NCBI GenBank assembly: GCA_900312665.1 | Contig: ONZQ02000014.1 | Span: forward strand, 124,001-188,000 | Origin: Cephalotrichum gorgonifer | Lineage: Eukaryota > Ascomycota > Sordariomycetes > Microascales > Microascaceae | Reading direction: 5' to 3' | DNA length: 64,000 nt | Shown: positions 1 to 11,499 of the stretch, in pieces | Layout: every line of letters starts with the position of its first letter | How positions within the stretch are numbered: position 1 is the first letter of the stretch | Made by a program: the position numbers and the translations under genes | Notes under the pieces: model-generated | The model's database searches: none | Told to the model about the DNA's origin: nothing | The model's input: the letters and a program-made list of their open reading frames with translations, nothing else

Positions 1-3000
1 GCCCGCGCACACTTGGCGGGAAAAGCTTGGATCTTTTGCTCCCGAGGCTATACTTGCACAGGTATACTTCGTACCAGCCAGGATCCGATGATCCGCGGTC
101 GGCATCATGGATCGCCCGCACTGCAGGGAGAGGTAGATTTTCCTGTTCCTTCTCCCGATTGCTATCCTTGCTCCCGTCTTACACCCATGAATCGATAAAA
201 GTTCAGGGGTTGGGGCTCGGAGGAGGGACTCCTTGTATTACATGTAGTTAGAAGCCCAATGTGGCAATACAAGAAGTAATTGTGGTAATTATACAAGTAA
301 TTGTGTTTCGCGCTTCGGACAAAACCCACCTTTGCTCTCCACCCACTGAGCTGGCTTGTTGGACGGGCAATGAGACAGGGATATGCCTCCCAGAAATATC
401 CATATTTCAGCTCCTTCAACACCAACTCCATGCACGGCCCATGCTTGTCATTGTTCACTTGTGCTTGACCGCCGTCTGCCTGCAGGTGCTGAATTGACGC
501 CCGTGCCTCCTTGTAGGACGTGGCGACCGCAGATCGTCCCCGGAGAGATGAGACGTCGCCCAGGATGAACCGGATCGAATCAGTCCCCCAACTCATTCCT
601 TTCTTTTGATTGAATCGCAATCACCGAGCGACAACACACCGGTCCATTCTGCCATTTCCCTGCGCAAGAACCTGTCTTATTCATACAAAATACGAGTACT
701 TGTATGAGTAGGCGGAGCTCCCATGACAGGCTACGACTGTGATGTGCCATCCAGGTCTTCGCAGATCGCCCGATCCGCCGCTCCACTCCTGGCCCACAGA
801 ACTTTGTTTTTTCGCTTATCAGCAATGGGCACCGCCAGGTTCGAGGACGGTACCGTACCGTACCGCTGTACCCTTATTAATAGTGGACAATGCAGGAATA
901 AATCCCTTCTTATCGGACAAGTAGTGCCGTGTTAGTCAATTCTGGGACCGTCACATTCCGGTATTACTTGTACAGGCATGCGGGGACGATCTCGTAACTT
1001 CATTAACATGTTCCGCGCCACGCCCCACACTGGGTTCCTGGTTATTGAATTCTAAATGGATTTCCTGCTTGCGCTGCCCAGCCACGGATGTTATACTTTG
1101 GACTAGCAGTGAACGAGTACGAATCCGGTGTATTCCCGCCGATTGAAGGAAAATTAGCGTGCCAGCCCCCAACAAGTGTGAACGAAAATCGCACTCACGA
1201 GTACTTGTAATAGGGGGGTACTTGTCCTACTTCTACTTTCTCGCCTGGCTTCGGCCCCCGGGTATTCAGCTGCAATGGCAATGTTGGATGTACTTGTAGG
1301 CGCTTTCTTCTTTTCTGGTTTATATCTCCAATACGTGCATTATATCTGTAAAGGGATACATGCAATGAGAATACGTGGGACTGGGGATGGGAACCTTAGC
1401 TCCCAGACCCCAGGATTTCGCAAGGAATACGAAGTAATATTGTGGTTGTTTCGGCCACGAGGCCGCGTGGTGGAAGGAGCAAAATACGACGTTTGTTACA
1501 TGTAACGAGCCCACCTTGGCTGGCCCTACAAGTAAAATGTACACTAACACTGGTGAGAAGCCGGTCGCCCGTCCCGCCTCCATGTGACCCCTGGCGGGGT
1601 GGTTCGACCACCCTGAAGCCCAATGCCACTCACTCATATTTGCACGGAATGTTATCGAGATCAATCATGCCAGAAGTTAAACTCGTATATATAACAGCAC
1701 TCCAAAGACCGGACTTGGCTGTCGAAACCCACTCGGTCAAACCCCCACGACTACGGATCGGCGCTCGACGGCCGCATTACGGTGTCGCAGTTAGTTAGTG
1801 AATTACGGAGTACTTGTAGCCGGGCCACCCGAAACCAGCCACGAAATTTCCGGAAACAGAGGGATTAGCGGTACAAGTACAAAGTCTCGTATTCAGGCGC
1901 AGCGCTACTTGGAACCGATGACGCTGGCGGTCGCCACTACTCCGGATCGGGTCTAGCAACACGCCATCTTGTCAGGTCCCTCAGCTCCCCACCACCGCAT
2001 TCCGGCCCACCACATGCCAAGCCGAAACCTAGGGGGACACTAATGCTCCATCGCTCCTGCTCCGAGAGAGAGAACCCAGGCTCATGGCCGTCGCCCACCA
2101 CCACTTTCGGGGAGGAAGGTGGGTGTGGCACACTCCACCACGAATTCCCCCCAAGGTGCAAGCACCACCCGCATCCGCGGAATTTGGGAAGACCAGGGTG
2201 AGGTGAGTCGGGACGACCTGGATACGGGCCGGCCTTGGACTTGAAGGTTCACCATCCATTCATCATCATTCGTGCCCATCAATCTAAATTCCCGCCTTAG
2301 ACCCATTTCATCATTCTCGCTCCAGCTTGTTGTGTCTCCTGTCTGTAGCTCCTGTCTTCCTCTCGCGACTTGGCATAGATCTCATTGCCTAGTCCTTCAC
2401 CTTTTTCTCCCATCACCAGTGAGTTCTTGCTCCCTTTCGTCTTTTATTGTCCTCTTGGTCTGCCCACCTCGCCTCCCGTTTGCAGCTCCACTGGTGCGTT
2501 CCCTGTGTGGGTATTTTACGCCATACTGGCGTCGACTGACTATTATTTCTAGCGCTTCCTGCGTTTTTGTTTTGTTTATCCTGTCCTTTTTTTTTCTCCC
2601 CCCCTTGCCGATCCTTCTTGTCTACGTCACCTCATCTTGCTTGTCCCTCGTACTTATACACCTCATTTGAAAGGGCCAAACAAACCCCTGATCCATCAAG
2701 TGAACCCGATTTCACGCCGTGGACCCGCCTCCGATAGCACACCCTCCCACCCACCCTCCCCCGACCCCCAAATATCAATTCTCCACGTACTCCGCACACA
2801 TACCACCAACTTCTTCTCGTACTTTCCGTCTAACTCTCTCTCTCTCTCCCGTCAAGCCGAGACGACGAGAGAAGGCTACGACAACCTCAACTCGCACCAA
2901 CAACTCCAGTACTATCCAATCGCCCCTGCCCCGGCAAGACTGTGACCTCGCACCCTTCGCTGGTGCGACAGAGCACGATCCAAACTTCCAGGCTGGTCGT

Positions 3001-3511
3001 TGGTGTCTCAGGAAAGAGGGGGAATCTAGCTGTTGAACCGATCCTTTGATAATCGCCACCGGGTCGGCAATCTGCGTTACCGAGTCGCCTTCTAGGCCAG
3101 ACGCCTCTCGAACCATCACGTTATCTCCCGCGACTTTGGGTCCGACCCTTAGAACCATAGCAACCGCGGAACCAAAAGCGACGACCTGCTAGCTTGCCGT
3201 CGACGGACGTTCCTTTCACCGGCTCTACGGTCCGCGACGCTTCTTGAGCTCAATCTCCAGACTCTCCTCGACTTTTCATCCCCGGAGGTCCATCGGCAGA
3301 GCCACCGATAACCCGGGACATGGACGTTTTCTGCACTCGGTTATAATCGACTAGAGGCCCGGTTTAGTAAACGCACGGTACCATTTGGAGGAGCCATTCA
3401 ACCCCAGGATTATCCCTGGAACGTACAACCACTCGAGCGGCCAAATTTTGAGTCTGGACCGCGTCCTCTTCGGCGAACGAAGTCTGGCTACGACCGCTGC
3501 CCCGGTTCAAC
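1..3511. other. Noncoding region and long leader of the WSC gene
   Basis: No convincing coding region is visible; open frames here are short, unconserved and without splice logic. The first 1.9 kb carries eight exact TACTTGTA/TACAAGTA sites. A small tandem GTACC run lies at 849-866 and a TATA-like TATATATAA near 1687. From about 2390 to 2860 the plus strand becomes strongly C/T-rich (CTCTCTCTCT near 2828), which in filamentous fungi usually marks a core promoter or 5' UTR. This suggests, by inference, a leader of several hundred bases for the downstream gene. Confidence 0.6.
292..1879. repeat. Cluster of eight TACTTGTA/TACAAGTA motifs
   Basis: Exact 8-mers lie at 292-299, 697-704, 965-972, 1202-1209, 1291-1298, 1527-1534, 1811-1818 and 1872-1879, in both orientations. 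Near-matches such as GTACTTGTCC at 1218 add to the set. They are dispersed rather than tandem, and the flanking sequence is not shared beyond about 10 bp. The function is unknown. Confidence 0.8.
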
Positions 3512-4845
3512 ATGTCCCTACGACCGACTCTCACCGGCTTCGCCGGCACCCTCCTGCTCCTAACGCAACTATGCCCGCAGTTATGTGTAGCGCAAAACGT
3601 GGCGGCAGACTTCTGTTCCACCTTGAATACCGCCAGCGGTGATCCTAGTAAGTCTTGCCTGAGAGGGGAAATATCCGTCTAATAGGGGCCCTAGAAGGCT
3701 GACATGCTGGTGAAGCTTTGAGCATATACCAAACACAAGGGCTATGTCGGCAGCAGTGTGCAGACAAGTACGCCTTCGCAATCGTCAACTATCAGTCCTG
3801 CTGGTGCTCCAACGTTGAACCGGCAAAGTCGGCGAAGGTTGATGATGATGAATGCGATACGAAATGCCCCGCATATAGTGAGTGGTGTGGAGGCAAAAAT
3901 GAGAGGTTCGGATACCTCGCACTCGGCAAGCTGCCAGAAAGCACTCAATCTCCCGACCCGGTAAGTACCACTTCTCTCCTAGCATTTTTTTTATATACGG
4001 GGCGGCCGCCTCGAGTGGGCAATTGCCCAGAGCCTTCTCAACCCTTATCCCGTTGGATTTGGAGGCGGGGGACGAAACATAATGGCGAGGCTATTTTCCT
4101 GGCGGAGAATTGAAGATGCATTCTATGGGGTTTAAGCTTCGAGACTGAGACCGCCCAGACTACAGTTACTTCTACTTCAACCTCCAGCTCGTCCTCAGAA
4201 AGTCCTATCTCTGTACGAACCTGCCACATTGTCTTCTCCTTGTTTCCTTTTCTTTTCCTTCCTCCGGGCTGGGGATGTATGGAGAGTCTTGTTCAGAGAC
4301 CTGTTTAATTCTTCTCCTATGTTCACTTGTGTCTAGCCCGAGACGCCCGTGGAAACGAGTTCTAACTAACAGTGTCATAGACATCGTCGACAGTCTCAAC
4401 GATCACGGGGCCAGATGGTGTCGAGCGAACCGTCACAATTACGCCCTCCAGCGCGGAAAACGACTCGGAGAATCCCGACACGGGAGGTAAAAAGGGCGGA
4501 CTAGGCGGCGGCGCAATCGGGGGTATCGTTGGAGGCATCCTAGGAGTTGTGGTAATGGCCCTGGTGGCTGGCTTCTTCATCATAAAGCGGAGGCGGTCAG
4601 CGGAGGGCGCCACGGGATCGGCGGACCCGCGGAACTCGAATTCTACGGCCTTCACCGAGATGAAGGATGGTGGCGGCAGCCGAAACAGCCGATTGATGCC
4701 GGCAGATCCGCGAATGGATCCGTATTCTGGCAACTTATACATCCAGAGGAAGAGCCGAGAGAGCATAAACACGCTCCACGATGAGCAGGATTACTCTCGG
4801 CGGATTCTCCGAGCGACCAATCCGGACCCCGATGTGGGGTATTAA
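3512..4845 (+). CDS. WSC-domain cell-wall stress sensor, single-pass membrane protein
   Basis: Four exons: 3512-3647, 3716-3960, 4144-4212 and 4381-4845, giving about 304 aa. The first intron has GTAAGT and a CTGAC branch site; the third ends in CTAAC...TAG. The protein starts with a signal peptide (residues 1 to about 28). An eight-cysteine WSC domain follows (about 30-115, with CRQQC, CWC and WCGG), then a Ser/Thr-rich stretch. Next come one membrane helix after a Gly-rich run (GGIVGGILGVVVMALVAGFF) and a basic stop-transfer KRRR with a roughly 90-residue cytoplasmic tail. This is the architecture of fungal Wsc sensors, which detect wall stress and feed the Rho1/Pkc1 cell-integrity pathway. 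The Ser/Thr stretch is short for a spring-like Wsc1 stalk. The acceptor of exon 3 could instead be at 4158, which would remove five residues. Confidence 0.85.
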
Positions 4846-7800
4846 TGATAAATGGTCGGCGACGATGAAAGCAGCGCTGTGTGTGTTGGGCCTCGGATCT
4901 TTCGACTCCTTGGATAACCTCAATCTCGCCTTAAAAATACTGCTGATTTATGCATTGCGAACACTACATTTCTTTTCGTTTGAGATACCAGGAAAAGAGT
5001 TCACTCCCCCTTTCTATAATATTCCTGGTCAGGCCAGCCAGCCTCGTCACCTGGACGCCCCAGCCTCCACGTGTGCGCCACCTGTTGACGCATCCATCCT
5101 GTGGAGAATTCACGAAGGCGTTTCCAAAAACCCGGCACCAGCCTATGGCATTACTCCGGGTTACTGACAGGACACCACCGATGGAAAAAAAAAGGCTCGG
5201 CGGATGGAAGGAGGGAGGAGATTGAATGTTATGATATGGACGTATTGTCTTGGCGGGAACGGATGTCAGTGCAGAGTATGGAGAGAAAGGGCATATGAGA
5301 AGATATCACATGGGTGGCGTCGGAGCCAACTCGAGAGGAATAGGACGTCAGCGACTGTGCATAGAGACCATGGCTTCCCCGTTTGAAGCGTTTATGATAC
5401 ATACTAATTTGGGCTATCTGCTCCATCCCTACTATGACTTTGTGAGCACCTGTCTGAAAGACATGGACACATCCAGAGTGAGATCATTCGGATACACTCA
5501 ACGTAAGGATAGCGGGATCGGAGCCACAGGGTGCGCCTCAGGGATATGATGCCACCTGGGTGTGAGGATCAACGTGGAAGATCGACACGACCCTCCGCTA
5601 CGGGTAGAAACGATGAGATATCACACTGAAACGGATGGGATAGGGGTGAGATGGCGCCATTGCTGATGTCGGAGGGAGGTGATGTGTGCGGAGGAGGCAA
5701 AGCGCGGCGTTTCGGGGAGACTGCTTGATGTGTGTCTAGGGCTGTTACCTGCATGTTTGGACGACTCCTCGCCACCTTCTGGGGACTAGAAAAAAAGGGG
5801 GGGGGGATTTGGGATGAGACATTTGGACACTCTAGGGTGAGGTAGCCTGAGGCTGGGCTGGGCTTAGGGTGTAAAGCAGCGACAGGCTGATATATACCGC
5901 GTTTTCTACACATATACATGCACATTTCTTGAGGCGCCTGTGGGTAGACTGGCAAGGTGGGAAGGGGGGGACAGATAGATGAGGGTTGCGCGTAGTCACT
6001 TACATATGTGTCTACGGAGCAGCGAGGATCGAATCCGAGAAGTGTGTGGTTGTCTGTTGGGAGGATGGTACTAGTTTTGCCAAGATGGGGGGGGCTGGGG
6101 GAGTTTGAGGATGAGCTGGGCGAGCACGAGCACGAGCACGAGTATCCAACGGTGTGAAGAACAGACACTAGGGCGGTGCGAGCTGAATAGGAAGAAGGCA
6201 GGAGGCTGGAAGCTCTTACGTATCGGATGACGAGTGGCTCTCTTCGCTCCGTCACGCTTACCCCATGCACGGCAATCGCTCGCGCTGGTCTTAGTTACAA
6301 AAAGGAAGATGTTGCGAAGGCCTCGGTGTGATTTCTCGGGGGAGGTCGCTGTCCTGGGCTGGGGGTTGGTAATGTTGCAACTTATGCAGCAAGGCGAGGT
6401 CGTTGTCTTGACCTGACTCGGCGAGACGGGTCCGTGCTGTGACGGCGCGGTGGTGTGGATGAGTTAGTGGTGGCTGGCGGGGGACGGGCGGCCTATTAAC
6501 CCGGGCTCTGGTTCACGTCTCGGGTATCCCATCGTTCCGGCCCACGGAGCCGGGCAGACTACGTAAGGAGAGAGACGTGGCGGTGGTTGTTTGGATGGAG
6601 TGGCTGGCCGCCTCAGTGGGCCGGTTGGGATGAAAATAGTTGTAAACGGTCAGGCAGTCTTGGAAAGCATCGTATCCTTCCCATAGGGCACAGGGCTGGG
6701 CTGGGCTAAGCCATGGCTAGCTATCCGCTTTTGGCGCCGCCACGCCTGTGGCCGTTGGGTCTCCGAAGTATGTATGGCGCCCGTCATATAAAGCAAGTAT
6801 TAAGGGATCCCCAGCAAGTAAGTAAGGACCAGTAAGAGGCGAGCAGGCTCATCCATACGACAATCGAGTATCCATAGAAGTATCAGTAGGCGTTAATAGC
6901 ACGTTTAATTTTAGAAATGCGCCCCCCAGGCCCATGCACCGCCAACTGGCCTGCGATGACGCGCACCGCCCGCCGACTCCCCTGTGATCCATATGTCAAT
7001 GAATGATAGGTGGGCCCGGGACATTTTCATCTGTCCATCGTTGGATGACAGGGTACCATCGCGTGTTTGGGGTTTGGGGTTTGGGCTGGGACCCTTGTTT
7101 TGGCATGCGGTCCTTTAGTCCTTTAATACAACAAGTACCGCCATAGTGGGCCCGTAATTGGAGCGAGGATTTACACAGCTTTTTCCGTTTGGGCTGTGTC
7201 TTGCAGAAACAAGAGGCTCGCTTCCCCCCCCTTGTCCGCATATGTCGTTCGAGATTTTTTGGATCGTGGATATACCTCGCGAACGTTGCCATTTCTCCGC
7301 TCTAAGTTTCTCTCCGGAGGATCTTCCCTCCTAGCGTTGAACGGCGGACGCGCGAAGTAGAAAAGAAAAAGGAAAAAAAAGTAAGAAAGGAGAGACAGGA
7401 GGCGAGACGAGAAACAAACGCGCTGCACGGGGGGAAAGACCGGTCGACGACGAAGCTAAGACGGACGTACGAGCTGCTTGAACTCTGGAGACAGTGAGCA
7501 CAGCCCAACCCGCCCCCCCCGTCGACTCCTTGTAGTTAGTATAAGTTCGGACGGAAAGCTCTCGCCGCCTCCCTCCCCAGGGTCTCGGATGGTGGAAAAA
7601 AGAAGAAGTACAAACAGCCACTCTCTTTTATATTACCCCGCCGCCGTCATTCCGGGGCGATCTCCCATCTCTCGCTCATTTCCCCTGCCGTCTTGTTTCT
7701 AGCCCACTCCCGCCTTCAGCATTCCACAAGGGGACACACGTACGTCAATATCAATTCACCCAAAAAAAAAAAAAGTACGAGCGCAAATCCTAGAGCGGAG

Positions 7801-8736
7801 GGCGAACATCTTATTCTCGGAGGAGCCTAACGGAAGGGAGGTCGCTTGCTTCACTTCCAACATCGTCTCATCGCCGAAGTCAAGTGTGTGGCCCCGCCGA
7901 ATTCGAGTTATCCCCGCCGAGCGAGGGAGCAAACGCGGAAAGTTTTCATCGTTCGAACAGGGATTAGAAGTGCCAAGAGTCGTAAGGGCAGGCGCGGCAC
8001 GAATCGTCGCGGGGGTTTGGAAATTTGAGGAAGGGGAAGGTGCAGGGGTCCCGCAGGAAGGCAGAGGCGATCATCTTCCGTGGGTCTTGTGCTCGTGTGT
8101 TACCGGGTCTTCTTCTGACGAGGAGAGAAGGACCGAACCCAAACGGTCGCGACTTCCATTTTCACATTGCACACACACTCTCTCTCTTTCTATCTCTTTC
8201 AGCAGGCCTCTTTTTTCTTTTCTGTTTTGGGGTTCATTCCTGTCCCTTCCTTTTCGCCCTCCCTGCACTCGTTTTCGACACTCTCTTTGTTGCCTTTTTG
8301 AGTTCCTACACCTTGTGTGTATCAGTCAGTGGTTTCATCGCCTGCGCTTGCGCTTGCTTGCGGACGAGACTCACACCTTTGAGCCACAAGTCAAAAGGCA
8401 GGTGCTGCTGTGACTGATTGCAACCGAACCAATCGACCTACAGACCTACAACGTGGGTTTGCATTCTTGGGCGACACGTACCCCCCTCGAGCCAGCCCTG
8501 TCGAGCGACAACCCGACGACCCTCAAGTCAGTCCTGACAAACGACGACACATTTCTTGGGGATCCAGCCCATCCCCACCTACGCCTACGCATACGCTGCG
8601 CATTCGCATTCTCCCTCGCAGCCGCAGCCCTCACTGCCTCCCTGATCTTGCCATCGTCGGCCCTACGAGAGCACAAAACCGGTGGTAGAGTTTCGTGGGA
8701 GGAGGTGGTGGCGGAACCACCATATCATCGACCAAG
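4846..8736. other. 3.9-kb spacer including the leader of the DUF300 gene
   Basis: No gene is supported. Contents: the 3' flank of the WSC gene; an ATGGCGCCAT palindrome at 5651-5660; a short CGAGCA tandem at about 6121-6143, which creates a spurious Ser/Cys-rich frame on the minus strand; A-rich runs near 7370 and 7762; and C/T-rich sequence at 8165-8260 that looks like the leader of the gene starting at 8737. Confidence 0.55.
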
Positions 8737-10565
8737 ATGTTCGACACAGTATGCAACGCGACCTTGGAGAAGCTCATCAGTATGCTCCCGCTCCACCTCT
8801 CATCTTCTCCCCCTACTAATCCAAACGCAGTTGAGCCCGGCACCGAGAAGCTTCTCCTCGGCCCCCTCACATTCCATGACCTCGCCCTAATAGTAGGCGG
8901 GTCGTGTGCCATCATCGCCATCTGCCTGAGCCTGTATCTTAGCTTCATGCATGCCATTAATTACACGAAGCCGGATGAGCAGAGACAGTGAGTCCTCGCC
9001 TCTCCCCGCCGCCACCGCCCCGCCGCATTCTTCCTTGGCTATCAACCCAAGTCGCTAACACAGCCTCTAGCATTATTCGTATCCTCTTCATGGTCCCCAT
9101 ATTTGCGACGTCGTCTTTCCTCCAGATCTACTTCTACAGGCATGCCATCTACTTTCAGGTCATATCAGACTGCTATGAGGCATTCGCTATCGCCTCGTTC
9201 TTCGCGCTCTTGTGTCACTATGTAGCCCCCGACCTGCACGAGCAAAAGGAATTCTTCCGCGACATGTACCCAATCAAGAAGTGGGTGTGGCCCCTGAACT
9301 GGTTCGCCGCGTGCTGCGGCGGCCAGCGGGGGCCTTGGAAGACTCCCACCAGTGGCCTGACGTGGTTCAACATCAACTGGATTGGAATCTACCACTACTG
9401 CTTCATCCGAGTCGCCATGACAATCACAGCTGTTGTTACCCAATACTTTCACCGCTACTGCGAGAGCTCCAACAGCCCCGTGTTTGCCCACATCTGGGTG
9501 AGTACAAGGCAGGCCGAGTTCGGTCTATTGTCCCAGGCGGCGTGATGGTCACAGGTACTAACACAAGGTCAGGTTATCTCCATTAACTGTCTCGCAGTTA
9601 CAATCGCAATGTACTGCATCATCCAGTTCTATGTGCAGATGAGGAAGCCACTGGAGGAGCACCGTCCATTCCTCAAGGTCCTGGCTATCAAGCTTGTGGT
9701 CTTCCTGTCATTCTGGCAGGTCACTACCGTCACCGTCGCCACCAATGAAAGGTTCAAGATCTTCGAGCCCAACGAGGTCATCGCCTACCCCGATATCAAG
9801 ATCAGCAGCCCGGCTGCGATTCTGTGCGTGGAGATGGCCGTCTTCTCAATCCTACATATATGGGCCTACCCGTATGCGCCATACGTGCCCGGCGCGAAGA
9901 TCGTATTCTATCCCACGCCCGATGATCGCAAGGCCAACGACATGGCCCCGAGGGAAAACGTCCACCTCCACCCGTCTGGTGGATTCCTCGGCATGGCTGC
10001 TTTTGTGGATGCGATGAACCCGTGGGACTTTGTCAAAGCCTTCGGCCGTGGCATGCGATGGCTCTTCTCCGGACGGAAGAACAGAAAGGATGACCCAAGC
10101 TACAGAGGTAGAGGAACAGGCGAGCATGACCTTGACAACCTGTCGAAGCCGGGTGCCTCTCACCTCCGGACAGTCAGGAGCACGGAGCACCTCCCCATCG
10201 CGGACGAGTTCCGCCGCAGCAGGTTCGGTTTTGGCCCAATGTTCAACTCCAATTCTACAAGACGCGGGGAAGACGCAAGCCTGATTGCCCACGCCCAGCC
10301 CAACCCTACTAGTGTCAGGAATGGCCGGAGCACGACGTCCACAGCTGAACCTGCGAATTCTACGTCCCCTTCTTATCCCAGCAGCTCCGTGTATGGGATG
10401 CCCTCGCCCTACGGCGATAACCTCTCGCCGCTGCCCTCCCCATTACCACGTCAGGGCCAGAATTCGGGTGGGGCATATGGTGATAGGACAAGGGGGGGAG
10501 GCAGAGAATGGGAGCCTAGTACCCCCCGGGGTGGCCCCCAAGGGAGGTATGGGACAGCGTTTTGA
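8737..10565 (+). CDS. hfl1: DUF300/TMEM184 family seven-helix membrane protein (Hfl1-like)
   Basis: Three exons, 8737-8987, 9071-9497 and 9573-10565, give 556 aa. Both introns have GTGAGT donors and CTAAC-type branch sites. Joining exons 1 and 2 recreates the family signature QRHIIRILFMVPIFA, which supports the splice. Hydrophobic helices fill residues about 40-335, with the conserved blocks ISDCYEAFAIASFFAL, LLCHYVAP and the late WQVTTVTVATNE. A Ser/Pro/Gly-rich cytoplasmic tail of about 200 residues follows. In fission yeast the DUF300 protein Hfl1 sits in the vacuole membrane and recruits Atg8 independently of lipidation; vertebrate relatives are TMEM184 and Ost-alpha. A vacuolar role here is inferred from the family. 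The ATG was chosen because it is the first in frame, just upstream of the conserved N-terminal helix. The gene is convergent with tho2. Confidence 0.85.
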
Positions 10566-11499
10566 CAAGGTCCAGCTTGACTGGCCGTAATGACAGGGAA
10601 TGTAAACATGAAAAGGGGGGGGGCTTGGGGCATGGGATAGAGCACGGCGTCAGGGTAGTCTTTGTTTCTCTTTCTTTTCACTTGGCATGTAAGTGTAAGC
10701 GCGTTGTAACGATACCACAATCATGAAGGAATCCATCCGCCTTGTTATTACGCCCATTAATACCTCTAAGCTATCGTGGTGCATTGTGCGGTCTGTCATA
10801 TCTCTGTGGACTTGGTGTAGTAACTTAATCCGAAGGATACATACACCCCCTTTTTTGGTGATAATTGATCCACCTACATGCGCCCTTCAATAAGGTGAGA
10901 GTGAGTGGGTGGCGAGTAAAGTTCCGAAAAGAAAGGTACGAATGATCAAGTTCGAGGCATCCGCAACCCATACAGGGTCTTCTTGAAGCTGCAGTTACTT
11001 GGTGATAGAGTATACATCGTTCACCTCAGTTTCACGAAACTTCGTCCGAAAAAAAAAAGAGAAAGAAGATGTTGGGGGAAAAAATGGAATGGAGTTATTT
11101 TTTCAGTTCTAGACTTATTTTGATGACTTTCCCAAACCTTCGCCCGTTTCCCTGTTTCCCTAGATACGGGGAGACGAAACCAGGTAACAAGAAAAAAAAC
11201 ACGTTTTCTCCCAGAACTCCGGCAATGATGAAGACAGATCCATGATGAAGAGAGAGAAAACAAGAAGGAGAAGGAGAAGAAGATGGTGATGAAATAATAA
11301 TAATAAAAAAAAGGAAAACAAAAGAGAAGATGAAGATGGTAAAATACAGGAGAGAGAGCATTGTTCCTTCGCTATCCGTTTCCTCTCTCCGCGCTTCCCT
11401 CCCAGCTGTGGAGTGCGTGAGTCCATCTGACCCCCCTTTTCCACCGCTTGAAAAAGAAAAAAAGACAAGACGAGAAAGAAGAGGGAAAAACACATGGCC
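10566..11499. other. Shared 3' region between convergent hfl1 and tho2
   Basis: Noncoding. It contains a G run near 10614-10623, purine-rich A/G low-complexity DNA at about 11040-11340 with an A/T stretch near 11296-11312, and no supported frame. It must hold the 3' ends of both convergent transcripts. Confidence 0.6.

Noticed and set aside
1597..1613. GGGTGGTTCGACCACCC hairpin resembling a tRNA T arm
   Set aside because: The loop is in the wrong register for a T loop, and no acceptor, D or anticodon arms are found around it.
2272..2670. A 132-codon plus-strand frame rich in Leu/Ser/Phe
   Set aside because: Typical product of translating a CT-rich promoter or leader; no family resemblance.
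5569..6270. A 233-codon open frame on the minus strand
   Set aside because: Its Ser/Cys/Pro composition comes from the CGAGCA tandem and G-rich low-complexity DNA; no conserved motif, no splice partner, and it lies in a spacer full of simple repeats.
7886..8413. A 175-codon frame on the plus strand upstream of the DUF300 gene
   Set aside because: Lies in C/T-rich leader-like DNA; the hydrophobic end is only translated pyrimidine runs. At most it contains upstream short frames.
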